Assembly (NCBI GenBank): GCA_020630875.1
Contig: JAHDIH010000001.1
Span: 620,001-684,000 of the forward strand
DNA from: Deltaproteobacteria bacterium
GTDB lineage: Bacteria > Myxococcota_A > Polyangia > Haliangiales > Haliangiaceae
Length of the DNA: 64,000 bases
Direction: 5' to 3'
Every line of letters starts with the position of its first letter. The stretch's first letter is position 1. Below, piece after piece: positions 25,128 through 33,621 of the stretch. Under the pieces are notes generated by a model that saw only the letters and a list, made by a program, of their open reading frames with translations, ran no database searches and was not told the origin of the DNA. Both the position numbers and the translations under genes were made by a program.

Positions 25128-25993
25128 ATATCGTCGCTGCCGCCTACGGCTTAGGCCGTATTCGATCGTGTTCTACCGTTACCGGAGGGACTACGAACAA
25201 AAATTTCGAGATTGTTACGGATACCGGTAGTTACTTCGTACGTTGTTATAAGCCGCGAAAGCAGGCGCTGTTGGATTTTGAACATCGTTTGTACAAGCGT
25301 ACTGGCGCCCAAGAGTATATTTGTTCACCTCTTACCAATCGCCAAGGCGGTACGTGGCTGTTGCACGAGGGACGTGTTTTCTGCGTTTTTCCTTGGCTGA
25401 AGGGGCAGTTGTCTGGCAAGGCGGGGGATTTTGAATCTCTTGGGAGGCATCTCGCGCAGTTTCATGATGTCACTTCTGCAATGGAAGGTCCCGCCAACCC
25501 GCTTGGCGCAGAAGAGCTTCTAATACTGGTTAGGGAATTTGGGTTGGTAAACCTAAAAAATGAGGTGGAGTATTTATCAAGGGAACTTGAGTTGATCGCC
25601 GACTCTTTGGTGCTTTCCTCCGACTCTGCCATTCATGGGGACCTATTTCCAGACAACGTGATGTGGTCTAACGGAAAGCCAACGTTCATTGATTTTGAAC
25701 AGTCCAGTGTTGGGGACTCCATGTACGACTTGGGGGTGGTTATCAACGCCTGGTGCTTTGCTCCTTCGGGATTTGATCGGGCAGCTTACAGGTCGCTGAT
25801 AACAGGCTACGAGCAGGTGAGGGGGGTAAACAGGGAAAGGTTAATGCAAGGACTGCGTTTATCGGCTTGTCGATTTACCGTCACCCGAATTCGAGATATC
25901 TACATTCCGGGGCTCGACAGGCCGGATAAGAATTTTCGCGAATTTCTTAAGGTGCTTCGATATTGGCAGGATGCTGTCGATGTGACTCTCTGA
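25091..25993 (+). CDS. Homoserine kinase-like phosphotransferase (APH fold)
   Basis: 300 residues of the aminoglycoside phosphotransferase/choline kinase fold, ThrB type II group. Nucleotide loop: STVTGGTTNKNFEIVT; catalytic loop IHGDLFPDNVMW (Asp base); metal site FIDFEQSSVGDSMYDLGVVIN. ThrB2 phosphorylates homoserine for threonine synthesis; closely related members act on other small alcohols, so the substrate is inferred. Size and motif spacing fit ThrB2. It starts inside the preceding small gene. No thrC or hom gene is in the window. Confidence 0.82.
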   Translation: MVRADNRSEQQLDIVAAAYGLGRIRSCSTVTGGTTNKNFEIVTDTGSYFVRCYKPRKQALLDFEHRLYKRTGAQEYICSPLTNRQGGTWLLHEGRVFCVFPWLKGQLSGKAGDFESLGRHLAQFHDVTSAMEGPANPLGAEELLILVREFGLVNLKNEVEYLSRELELIADSLVLSSDSAIHGDLFPDNVMWSNGKPTFIDFEQSSVGDSMYDLGVVINAWCFAPSGFDRAAYRSLITGYEQVRGVNRERLMQGLRLSACRFTVTRIRDIYIPGLDRPDKNFREFLKVLRYWQDAVDVTL

Positions 25994-26074
25994 CAATAGT
26001 AACTCGGCATCCTGGCAAAGCTTCTATTCCGGCAGACAAAGTGGCAAAATGTCGGTGCGGCCTTGTTTAAGCGG

Positions 26075-26093
26075 GCTAACGCAGTTAGCGTTA
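26075..26093. promoter_or_regulatory. Overlapping alternative hairpins just before a lipoprotein start
   Basis: Two mutually exclusive stems share bases: GCTAAC-GCA-GTTAGC (26075-26089) and TAACGC-AGTTA-GCGTTA (26077-26093). They end five bases before ATG 26098, over the region where a ribosome-binding site would lie. They may be an operator or a translational switch; no further evidence. Confidence 0.3.
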
Positions 26094-26097
26094 TCTT

Positions 26098-26592
26098 ATG
26101 ATACGGATTTTGGTAATATTGTTCGCTCTGCTATGCGGCTGTGCTGGTACCAACCGAACCATAGGTTCTACTCGAATTCCTGATTCTTCCAATAATAGAG
26201 AAGTAATCAAGACGATTGAGTCCTATCGAGTGGCTGTAGAGAAGAAAGACATTCAAAAGCTACTTCTCATGACTGCTTCGAGCTACACGGAAGACAGAGG
26301 GTCCATTCGACCAAAAGATCACTACGGTCGTGCACAACTTCCAGCTGAATTGAGAGACTTTTTTAGCAAAGCTGAAGATATCCGCTACTCTCTCCGGTAT
26401 GAAAAAATTAAGTGGGATTGTCCAGAAGGTAAAGACGGAGATTACTGTCGAGCCATGGTCGAAGTAAAAATTGACGCATCTTTCACGCTAGAAAATGCTT
26501 TGGGGCAGCCAAGCCGTATCGACAAGCAGGACCAGAATCGTCTTATTCTCATCTGGGTGGATGAGCAGTGGAAGTTCGAAGAAGGAATGTAG
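26098..26592 (+). CDS. Lipoprotein with NTF2-like domain
   Basis: 164 residues, lipobox ALLCGC (lipidation at about Cys14), followed by a Ser/Asn-rich spacer. Residues about 38-160 have the alpha-beta layout of NTF2/SnoaL-like proteins: IKTIESYRVAVEKKDIQKLLLMTAS, then strands ending in RLILIWVDEQWKFEEGM, the usual 'x-DGxWKI' terminal strand. Ligand and role are unknown. The gene is convergent with the basic-protein gene, three bases away. Confidence 0.72.
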   Translation: MIRILVILFALLCGCAGTNRTIGSTRIPDSSNNREVIKTIESYRVAVEKKDIQKLLLMTASSYTEDRGSIRPKDHYGRAQLPAELRDFFSKAEDIRYSLRYEKIKWDCPEGKDGDYCRAMVEVKIDASFTLENALGQPSRIDKQDQNRLILIWVDEQWKFEEGM

Positions 26593-26595
26593 TGA

Positions 26596-27306
26596 CTACT
26601 CTGTGTTGTCAGTTTCAGTAGCAGGCTCTGGACCTTTAACGATCCGGCGGACTGCTACTTTTTCTTGAGGTTTGGGTACCTCCACCGTTTTTTCAGGCTT
26701 CTTTTTTGCTGGCCGCTTTCTTTTCCGCTTCGGCTTAGGTTTGTCTGCGCTGGTAGTAGCCAACTTGAATTCTACTTGTACTTCGGGCGTTTTATTCCTT
26801 GGTTTCGCTGAAGGCTTCTTTTTGGCTTTCGTATTTTTATTGTCAGCAGGACGGCCGGTTCTTTCTAACGACCAACCTGTTCCAGTGGATGGAGTCGTCT
26901 TACCTCCCGCTCCCCGACCATTTCGATTCGGACGCAATCCACGTTTGCTATCACCCTTCTTCTTATCACCTGGTTTTCGATCTTTCTGGCGCCCACCTCC
27001 ACCTTTGCCCTTATTGCGTCCTCTTTGAGCACGATTTTGAGCATTGGGGGCTGCTTTGGGAATGCGGTCGATGACGAAAAAGAACTCTCCGATGGTTTCG
27101 TGTTTTACGTTCGGAGCTTCGGCAAATACCCTGATTCGCTTGACCTGTGCAGCATTTTTGATTTTGGGAAGGACGTCCATCAAGCGGGCAAGCCTATCGC
27201 CTGTGAGTGAACATGATGCTGCCACGTTCTCTTCACCTGCTTGGTTTTTGTTGGCTTCGAAAGCCTTACGAACGGTTACCCCCTGAAACTCAGTAACTGT
27301 TTTCAT
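26596..27306 (-). CDS. Protein with small N-terminal domain and highly basic disordered tail
   Basis: 236 residues. Residues 1-85 look folded (VTVRKAFEANKNQAGEE, LARLMDVLPKIKNAAQV, GEFFFVIDRIP); residues about 90-225 are Lys/Arg/Gly/Pro-rich with runs such as KGKGGGGRQKDRKPGDKKKG and KPKPKRKRKRPAKKK, resembling RNA- or polyanion-binding tails. No signal peptide. It follows the Cys-rich lipoprotein gene after a single base, so the two share a transcript. No family was recognised; nucleic-acid binding is inferred from charge only. Confidence 0.7.
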   Translation of the reverse strand: MKTVTEFQGVTVRKAFEANKNQAGEENVAASCSLTGDRLARLMDVLPKIKNAAQVKRIRVFAEAPNVKHETIGEFFFVIDRIPKAAPNAQNRAQRGRNKGKGGGGRQKDRKPGDKKKGDSKRGLRPNRNGRGAGGKTTPSTGTGWSLERTGRPADNKNTKAKKKPSAKPRNKTPEVQVEFKLATTSADKPKPKRKRKRPAKKKPEKTVEVPKPQEKVAVRRIVKGPEPATETDNTE

Positions 27307-27307
27307 C

Positions 27308-28264
27308 TCAATGTCCTGTACCGCCTGTCGCTCCGTACGAAGCGTTGACTGACGCGCTAATTTCTACTTGAATTGATATGGACGCTCGTATCCGACTAAG
27401 CGCCGATGCTGCAGCGCCTAATTGCGCGGAAACGCAAGCTGTCTGCTCGCCGAGCTGTCCGAAATAATTACCACTTTCTCCCGCTAGTTCTTTGGATGCT
27501 CTCATCCACTCTTTGTACGCATCCGTAATCGGCCCTTCCACCGAGGCTCCAAGTCTCGCAATAGCTGGGAGTCCACCTGTGAGTGCCGCAGAAACGGAAG
27601 CGATAGCTTGCTTATCGACCACGATGGTTGGCTCGTTAACGATTTCGAACGTTGGTTCGCTGCATACCGCCTTGGCACTTGCATCCACTTTAGCTTTAGC
27701 GGCACAACTTGCGCTGGCATCAAAGTTTGCGTCGCCAACGCATTGTCCGTGACAAATACCATCGCATCGGCCCTGTGTTTGTGTTCCTTCGCAGCGTCCT
27801 TCGCAAACCCCGCTGCAGCGTGCGTTGATCTGAGCTTCGGTTTTGGCTTCGCAAGACGCCACAAACACCGCCGCCGCATCTATATCAATCCTACAAACCG
27901 ACGGCTTGTAGACGACTCTCAGCTTTTTTCCTGGCTTCAATCCAGTCCTTAGTCCGTTTCGAATGGCTGCGACCATCGCGGTGCAATCGGTACGAAGATC
28001 ACCGGAGTCAGCGATACCCAAAGGGTCGCCCATCACGTGGCACGCTTTGAGCATGTTCTGCTCGGACCGTTGCAAGGTGGTCTCAAGTTTTACCGTTGCT
28101 TGCAAGAAGGCTCGAATTTTTCCGCCAATGTCGGTTTGGTAGTAAGAACCACAACTATCGGGATCCACCGTGGCGCCCGACCCGAATAAGGGCGTAGATG
28201 GGCAGCCTGATAATACGACTGACAAGAATAGCAAGACTAGTAGTGTGCGGAGGTGGGTTAGCAT
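27308..28264 (-). CDS. Cys-rich lipoprotein with CxGxCxGxC repeats
   Basis: 318 residues; lipobox VVLSGC (lipidation at about Cys21). The middle (about 170-215) carries the repeated pattern CSGVCEGRCEGTQ, GRCDGICHGQCVG, a knot-like Cys repeat seen in myxobacterial outer-surface lipoproteins. On both sides lie Ala-rich helical stretches (SASCAAKAKVDASAKAVC, and the long helix toward the C-terminus). It is probably held at the outer membrane with several disulfides. It is the first gene of a two-gene unit with the basic protein. No function is known from sequence. Confidence 0.78.
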   Translation of the reverse strand: MLTHLRTLLVLLFLSVVLSGCPSTPLFGSGATVDPDSCGSYYQTDIGGKIRAFLQATVKLETTLQRSEQNMLKACHVMGDPLGIADSGDLRTDCTAMVAAIRNGLRTGLKPGKKLRVVYKPSVCRIDIDAAAVFVASCEAKTEAQINARCSGVCEGRCEGTQTQGRCDGICHGQCVGDANFDASASCAAKAKVDASAKAVCSEPTFEIVNEPTIVVDKQAIASVSAALTGGLPAIARLGASVEGPITDAYKEWMRASKELAGESGNYFGQLGEQTACVSAQLGAAASALSRIRASISIQVEISASVNASYGATGGTGH

Positions 28265-28346
28265 GCGGTATTGTTACTCTCTTTGCCTGTTCGTGGAAAG
28301 TCCTATGACCTGTTGAACTCGTAGGATAACTTGTCTATGGTCCGGC

Positions 28347-28361
28347 AATGAGATTCTCATT
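28347..28361. promoter_or_regulatory. 7-1-7 inverted repeat AATGAGA-T-TCTCATT over a start codon
   Basis: A perfect inverted repeat whose left arm contains the ATG of the iron-binding lipoprotein. TGAGA/TCTCA half-sites recall Fur boxes, but the arm spacing differs from the classical 19-bp Fur consensus. A binding site here would block both transcription and initiation. Iron-dependent control is an inference. Confidence 0.3.
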
Positions 28362-29346
28362 ACTACTCCTTTGTCTCTTGGCATCGTGTACAACGCCAAA
28401 TACTAAAGACAAATCGACCAAAAAGGTAACCGTCTACTCGGGACGCAGCGCGAAGCTGGTTCAGCCCCTGTTCGAAAAGTTTCAAAAGGAAACTGGAATT
28501 GAAGTAGAGGTCAAGTACGCTGGCAGCCCGGAGCTCGCAAACTTACTCGTGATGGAACAAGACAAGTCCGTCGCTGACGTCTTTTGGTCGCAGGATACCG
28601 CTTCCATTAGCGTGGTGGAAAGCTCAGGGGGACTCGCAGAGCTACCAACGCTTCCAGTTATCGAAAATGCATTCGTGAAGAATAAATATTGGGTGGGGGT
28701 CAGTGGTCGCGCCAGAGTTCTTGCGTACTCTACCGACCGGGTGAAGCCGGAAGAACTTCCCGCATCAGTTGCAGAGCTTAGTGGTCCCAGGTGGAAAGGA
28801 AAAGTTGGTTGGGCTCCTCCTAACGGTTCGTTCCAGGCTTTCGTAGGGGCCAAGAGTAAACTGGACGGTCCTGAAAAAACGATAGCCTGGCTCAAGGCCG
28901 TATTCGCCAATGATGCAAAAGCGTACCCCAAAAATACGCCCGCAGTGAAAGCGATTAAGAATGGGGAAATCGATGTAGCGCTAGTCAATCACTATTACTT
29001 GTTTCGCCTTGCCAAGGAAGACGGTGGGCTTGATAAGTATCCCGTACGTAATCATTACTTCAAAAACAAAAAGGCCGAGTCGCTAGTGTTTAACTCGGCT
29101 GTCGGGATCTTGAAGGCATCCAAGAATCCCCAAGCTTCGCAAAAGCTAATCGAGTTCCTACTTTCCAAAGAAACTCAAAACTACTTCGTATCTGAAGTAG
29201 GAGAGTTCCCGGCGATTCGAGGTGTTGCCAATCCTTCCGGAGCTCCATCTGTCGATGAACTTGACGCTCCTCCGCTTGATCCTGGGTTTGCTTCAAGTAG
29301 CGAACAGGTGATGAAATTGCTCAAGGATGCGGGCGTTCTGGAATAG
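28348..29346 (+). CDS. Ferric iron ABC transporter, substrate-binding lipoprotein
   Basis: 332 residues, lipobox CLLASC. A class II periplasmic binding protein of the FbpA/FutA/AfuA group: VTVYSGRSAKLVQPLFEKF at the start of the mature protein, GIEVEVKYAGSPELA, DVFWSQDTAS, a central LVNHYYLFRLA with the paired tyrosines that coordinate Fe3+, and NSAVGILKASKNPQASQKLI. It delivers iron to the permease encoded directly downstream, whose ATG lies 20 bases before this stop. Lipid anchoring is unusual for the soluble Gram-negative FbpA but common in this type of genome. Confidence 0.92.
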   Translation: MRFSLLLLCLLASCTTPNTKDKSTKKVTVYSGRSAKLVQPLFEKFQKETGIEVEVKYAGSPELANLLVMEQDKSVADVFWSQDTASISVVESSGGLAELPTLPVIENAFVKNKYWVGVSGRARVLAYSTDRVKPEELPASVAELSGPRWKGKVGWAPPNGSFQAFVGAKSKLDGPEKTIAWLKAVFANDAKAYPKNTPAVKAIKNGEIDVALVNHYYLFRLAKEDGGLDKYPVRNHYFKNKKAESLVFNSAVGILKASKNPQASQKLIEFLLSKETQNYFVSEVGEFPAIRGVANPSGAPSVDELDAPPLDPGFASSSEQVMKLLKDAGVLE

Positions 29347-30805
29347 TACGTCGGCGCTTGTTGGTCTCGTCTTTGCATTACCTCTGATCGCTATTTCGTT
29401 TCAGATTACTCCAGAGGCGGCTGGTGTCGTTTTTTCGAAAAGCGTGCTTTGGGCGACTACCAGAACTTTTACGCTGGCCGTTTCCGTTGGTGGCGTAGCG
29501 GCATCGCTTGCTTTGCTGCTGGTTTGGTTGACCGAAGCGACTGATTTACCAGGAAAGAAACACTTCAGATGGCTCCTCGTATTACCCTTAGCTATCCCTT
29601 CTTATGTTGCAGCGGTGACAATACTCATGGCTTTTGGACCCGGAGGAATTGCGCCAGCAGCGGGAAATTGGATTTATGGGTTTAGTGGATGTTTTATTGC
29701 CTTTCTGTTCACTTATCCATTTGCCTACTTGGTGATTCAAAGCTCCTTTCACGATATTGATCCTCGGCTATGGTCCGCGGCACGAACCTTGGGCTGCAGT
29801 CCGCTGCAGGCATTTCGACGAGTCATCTTTCCCCTTTTGAAAAGGGGCTGGCTTGCAGGTGCTTCCCTCGTTGCGTTGTACGTCATCGGCGACTTTGGTG
29901 GGGTTTCCCTAATGAGGTATCAAACCCTCAGCAAGCTTGTTTTTGATAGAAGTAAAGCAGGAGAAGCCTTTCTTGCAGAGTCGTTTGCAGTTTCTTTGGC
30001 ACTCGCCGCTATCGCACTAGTGATAGTGGGGATGCGCACAAAGCTTCAAAAAGACACGGTTCAGTCATTTTCTACAGAAAAGTTTAGCGTAGTGAATCTT
30101 GGAAAATGGAAGAACCCCGCCATGTTGTTTTGTGCGGTAATCGTTGCTTCATTTGTAATCTTTCCCATTGCCATTGTCGTGTATTGGATGTTTCGTTCAC
30201 CAGAGGTACTGTCATTCCCTTGGCGTGAACTAGTGACGACTGTCGATTTGTCGTTGTGGGGCGCAATTCTATCGCTTGGCTTCGGCTACTGGATTTGGCG
30301 CCAAAAGATTCGAGCTCCCGCAGTCGCTGCTGCAATGCTGTATTCGCTGCCTGGGGTCGTAGTTGGTTTAGGAATGTTTAGTGTGGGGCTCTTTTACTTG
30401 CCTGCAGCATACAATACCGTCCTGCTGTTGGTTTTGGCTCTTGGCCTTCGATACGTAGCGCTGTGTGAAGAACTTTTTTCTTCTCGCTCATCAGACAAAT
30501 TGCAGAACCTGACTTCTGCGGCGAGGACGTTAGGAAAAACGCCGCTCTATTCGTGGATCAAAATAGAGCTTCCACTAACTAAGCTTATGATTGGCAACGC
30601 GGGGCTGCTGGCTTTTATTGCCATTGTCAAAGAACTTCCAATGACGTTAATTCTTGCACCTCCTGGAGTTTCGACGTTGTCGACCACCATTTGGGGGCTA
30701 GAGGAAGATGCGTTCATGGGAGCTATGGGGCCTCCCATTCTGTGCTTGTTGTCCCTCAGTATTATTGGTATCGCGCTTCGACCAAGGAAACGTGATGCTT
30801 TCTAA
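29327..30805 (+). CDS. Iron ABC transporter permease (two fused halves)
   Basis: 492 residues with about 12 membrane helices: the FbpB/AfuB type, in which two permease halves are fused. Each half has an EAA-like coupling loop: RTLGCSPLQAFRRVIFPLLKR (about 165-185) and ARTLGKTPLYSWIKIELPLTK (about 405-425). It forms the channel for ferric ions with the ATPase that follows. It overlaps the binding-protein gene by 20 bases and the ATPase gene by 11, showing one translationally coupled operon. Confidence 0.92.
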   Translation: MRAFWNSTSALVGLVFALPLIAISFQITPEAAGVVFSKSVLWATTRTFTLAVSVGGVAASLALLLVWLTEATDLPGKKHFRWLLVLPLAIPSYVAAVTILMAFGPGGIAPAAGNWIYGFSGCFIAFLFTYPFAYLVIQSSFHDIDPRLWSAARTLGCSPLQAFRRVIFPLLKRGWLAGASLVALYVIGDFGGVSLMRYQTLSKLVFDRSKAGEAFLAESFAVSLALAAIALVIVGMRTKLQKDTVQSFSTEKFSVVNLGKWKNPAMLFCAVIVASFVIFPIAIVVYWMFRSPEVLSFPWRELVTTVDLSLWGAILSLGFGYWIWRQKIRAPAVAAAMLYSLPGVVVGLGMFSVGLFYLPAAYNTVLLLVLALGLRYVALCEELFSSRSSDKLQNLTSAARTLGKTPLYSWIKIELPLTKLMIGNAGLLAFIAIVKELPMTLILAPPGVSTLSTTIWGLEEDAFMGAMGPPILCLLSLSIIGIALRPRKRDAF

Positions 30806-31769
30806 ATTAAATATCGAAAACCTAACGGTCGGCTATGGTGATGCCATAGTTTTATCTGACTTGTCGCTTAGTGTAGAAGAAGGGCAAGTTTGCGCGGTAC
30901 TAGGAAGCTCTGGAGGAGGGAAGACCACCCTTTTGAGGGCCGTAAGTGGATTGATTGAGCCGAGAAGTGGAACCATTCGCGTGGGAGATAACGTGCTTTC
31001 TGGTAAAGGTCGATTTTTACAGCCCGAAGAGCGGAACGTAGGCGTTGTGTTTCAGGACTATGCCCTTTTTCCACATTTGACTGTGAAGGAGAATTTGGAG
31101 TTTGCCAGTAAGGACTCAGAAATTCTAAATACGTTTGTGAACCTTTTGGGACTCTCTGAGCTGTTGAGTCGGAATGTAAACCAGTTGAGCGGAGGACAAA
31201 AACAGCGGGTTGCACTACTGAGAACCTTGGCGCAGCAACCAGACGTCATTTTACTAGATGAGCCATTTGCTAACCTAGACCAAGGCCTTCGCAGAGAGGT
31301 GCGACGAGATACGTTGAACCTATTAAAGGGGCAGGGAGTTACTGCTTTGCTGGTCACGCACGATCCTGCCGAGGCTCTCTTGACTTCGGACTGTGTGGCA
31401 ATTGTCGAGGAGGGACGACTTTTGGCCAGTGGACTAACGGAGCACGTGTACGACCGGCCCGCGTCTTTGAAGGTTGCAAGAACTATGGGAGACACGGTTG
31501 AGCTTCAAATTCAGAGCTCTGACGGCCACCACCATAAGACCGCTTTGGGAACGTTCGAGCTTAACGGAAAGGGAACCACGCTTGTCGCGCGGCCGGAGCA
31601 CGTTCAATTATACGCTTCGGACGCGGGGCCCGTATTGAAGTCATTTCGCCGGCATGGAATGGGCTATCTAGCTGAAATTGGAGACCAAAGCTTTTTATGC
31701 AACGACATCAAGGCGGATGCGGGACAGCGGGTAGAGATGGATATTGCGCAATTTCTTGCAGTATTTTAG
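30795..31769 (+). CDS. Iron ABC transporter ATP-binding protein
   Basis: 324 residues from ATG 30795, behind AAGGA; the longer frame to 30708 only reads through the permease gene. Walker A is LGSSGGGKTTLL, Q-loop VVFQDYALFPHL, signature LSGGQKQRVALLRTLA, Walker B VILLDEPFANLD, H-loop VTHD. After the ATPase core (about residue 215) a TOBE-like regulatory domain follows (LVARPEHVQLYA, GYLAEIGDQSFLC). It energises ferric uptake. Last gene of the operon. Confidence 0.94.
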   Translation: MLSKLNIENLTVGYGDAIVLSDLSLSVEEGQVCAVLGSSGGGKTTLLRAVSGLIEPRSGTIRVGDNVLSGKGRFLQPEERNVGVVFQDYALFPHLTVKENLEFASKDSEILNTFVNLLGLSELLSRNVNQLSGGQKQRVALLRTLAQQPDVILLDEPFANLDQGLRREVRRDTLNLLKGQGVTALLVTHDPAEALLTSDCVAIVEEGRLLASGLTEHVYDRPASLKVARTMGDTVELQIQSSDGHHHKTALGTFELNGKGTTLVARPEHVQLYASDAGPVLKSFRRHGMGYLAEIGDQSFLCNDIKADAGQRVEMDIAQFLAVF

Positions 31770-31799
31770 ATCTTTTTGCATTTTCAAGCGTTCTTATGA

Positions 31800-32504
31800 G
31801 TGGTGAGAGTTATAGGAATCGCATTATTAATTTTCTGTTGTTGCGCGCAATCTCGGGCAGAACCTAAAGAAGAACTTATAGAAGTTAAAGGAAAAGATGA
31901 GGTTGAAGCCACTAGCGAATTGGCACCACTTGATGCGGTGTCTCGGATGGTTGAGGCAAAAGGTAAGGTGCGCTGTCCTTCGGTTGGCGCTTCCAAATAC
32001 AAGGGAACCGCGGTTGGGTACAGCAAAACGGTTACCGTGAATCCATACTTCAAAGCACGCTTGAAAAAGTTTGAAGAAATCGTGGCAAGGGTAGGTAGAG
32101 AAATTTACGGTAGAGCACCTAGTAAGATTGTACATCTGGGGTCCTACAACTGCCGAAGAATTAGGGGCTGGCCCAATTACATCAGTGAACATGGGCTCGC
32201 CAATGCGCTGGATGTTTCTGGCTTCACCTTTCCCAAGGCCACACGGAGCCAAAGAAAGTCCATCCCTAAACATTTGCGAGGAAGAATAAAGGTTGACATG
32301 CTTAAGCATTGGTCCGCCAATGGAAAACGGCACCGAGTTCACAGTGTATTTTTACAAAGAGTTGCTCATGAAACTATGGAAGCAAAAATATTTCGAACGG
32401 TTTTAGGACCATCGTATCCCGGACATAAAAATCACTTGCACTTAGATCTTTCACCGTGGACTACGTACGATGTGTTTGGAGAGAGCCCACCAAAGTTGAA
32501 ATAG
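31800..32504 (+). CDS. Exported extensin-like zinc peptidase domain protein
   Basis: 234 residues with a signal peptide (GIALLIFCCCAQSRAE). The mature domain matches the extensin-like C-terminal family related to D,D-carboxypeptidases: SYNCRRIRGWPNYISEHGLANALDVSGF supplies a CR...SxHxxGxAxD zinc-binding pattern, and PGHKNHLHLDLS gives HxNHLHLD with the second histidine pair. It probably cuts or trims peptidoglycan peptides in the periplasm. Two GTG codons (31800 and 31803) could start it; no clear ribosome-binding site. It follows the iron transporter by 30 bases but is not obviously linked to it. Confidence 0.82.
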   Translation: MVRVIGIALLIFCCCAQSRAEPKEELIEVKGKDEVEATSELAPLDAVSRMVEAKGKVRCPSVGASKYKGTAVGYSKTVTVNPYFKARLKKFEEIVARVGREIYGRAPSKIVHLGSYNCRRIRGWPNYISEHGLANALDVSGFTFPKATRSQRKSIPKHLRGRIKVDMLKHWSANGKRHRVHSVFLQRVAHETMEAKIFRTVLGPSYPGHKNHLHLDLSPWTTYDVFGESPPKLK

Positions 32505-32532
32505 TTGATTGAATGGACTGGCGCCCGCTAGA

Positions 32533-33171
32533 CTATGGCTCACAATATTTCAGCATTGTAATTCTTGCTTCTACGGGGGCCGCGCTTAGCGATCTAATTC
32601 CTGTTAATACAGTTTGTCCGTTGGGGACGACAGCGGATTGGATGTCGCTCAAGTTGGTACCTAGTACCGATAGCTTAAGCGCGTCGGCAGTACCTGCCGA
32701 GACTACTTCCACTTCAAAAGTTGCGGGATAGCTGGCAAGTGTAAGCTCCGCGCCCCCACCGTTACGTAATTTATTGCCGATAAGAGAAATGGTTTCAATG
32801 TTCCCCTGTTGAATCCAGGGTGAAAAGTAAACCGGCGTTTGCATGGGTAGAGCACTCATCGTGACAATCCACTTCGAACCAACCCCAGGGTTTAGGTTAC
32901 TCGTGGTGACTTCCGCGATTCCACCAAACTCTACATGGAGCTCGCCATTCATGTGCATGAACGTTGCGGAAGGATTTGACGCGGTCCACTGCTTCGTAAG
33001 TAAGTCGATGCAGTTGTCACTAACCGGAGCGTCGGAAGGTTGCTTTCCATCTGGCGTAAGTTCGGCATCGACTGGCGATCCATCACTGGGGCGGTTGTCG
33101 TTAGGTCTGTCGGGAAGTGACAAACAACCGCTCACTCCTAGTAACGTCCATAAAGTAACCGCCCGTAGCAC
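32533..33171 (-). CDS. Lipoprotein of unknown function, Asp/Pro-rich linker
   Basis: 212 residues, lipobox LLGVSGC (lipidation at Cys16), then a 40-residue low-complexity spacer rich in Asp, Pro and Ser, a style shared with the lipoproteins at 59-64 kb. The rest looks like an all-beta domain (ELHVEFGGIAEVTTSNL, WIVTMSALPMQTPVYFSPW, GGAELTLASYPATFEVEV). No known family recognised. It stands alone between two oppositely oriented or unrelated genes. Confidence 0.7.
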   Translation of the reverse strand: MLRAVTLWTLLGVSGCLSLPDRPNDNRPSDGSPVDAELTPDGKQPSDAPVSDNCIDLLTKQWTASNPSATFMHMNGELHVEFGGIAEVTTSNLNPGVGSKWIVTMSALPMQTPVYFSPWIQQGNIETISLIGNKLRNGGGAELTLASYPATFEVEVVSAGTADALKLSVLGTNLSDIQSAVVPNGQTVLTGIRSLSAAPVEARITMLKYCEP

Positions 33172-33229
33172 GCTTAATCATACCCCATGACGCCCGTAAT
33201 TTCACTGTAGTGACAGTGCGCAGGTTGTA

Positions 33230-33619
33230 CTACTCTTCCTGTTCGGCCACGAATGAAGAATATGCCGTAGCATCTAGTAATTCATCGAGTTCAGAGGATG
33301 CCGTTACCTTGATTCTTACCATCCAAGCTTCGTATGGGGCCTCATTTACCATTTCCGGAGCATCGAGCAGCGACTCGTTGGTTTCGGTAATACGTCCCGT
33401 AGCAGGGGCTTTGATGTCAGCTGCTGTTTTGACGCTGTCTACCGTGCCAAATGCTTCGTGTACGGTGGTGTCTTCATCTACGTCGGGCAGGGTTACTTCA
33501 ACGATATCGCCAAGCTGCTCCGCCGCAAACTGGGTGATTCCAACTTCGATAGTGTTGTCGTCAATGATTTTGACCCATTCGTGGTCTTGCGTATATTTGA
33601 GTTCTTTTGGGTAGGTCAT
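33230..33619 (-). CDS. gcvH: Glycine cleavage system H protein
   Basis: 129 residues. Lipoyl-carrier of the glycine cleavage complex: DHEWVKIIDDNTIEVGITQ at the front, QLGDIVEVTLPDVD, and the lipoylation site FGTVDSVKTAADIKAP with Lys64. It shuttles the aminomethyl group between P, T and L proteins. It lies two bases after gcvT on the same strand; gcvP genes are not in the window. Confidence 0.97.
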   Translation of the reverse strand: MTYPKELKYTQDHEWVKIIDDNTIEVGITQFAAEQLGDIVEVTLPDVDEDTTVHEAFGTVDSVKTAADIKAPATGRITETNESLLDAPEMVNEAPYEAWMVRIKVTASSELDELLDATAYSSFVAEQEE

Positions 33620-33621
33620 AG

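Noticed and set aside
22453-25993. Prophage around the tail-tube-like gene
   Set aside because: No capsid, terminase, sheath, baseplate, lysis or integrase gene in the surrounding sequence.
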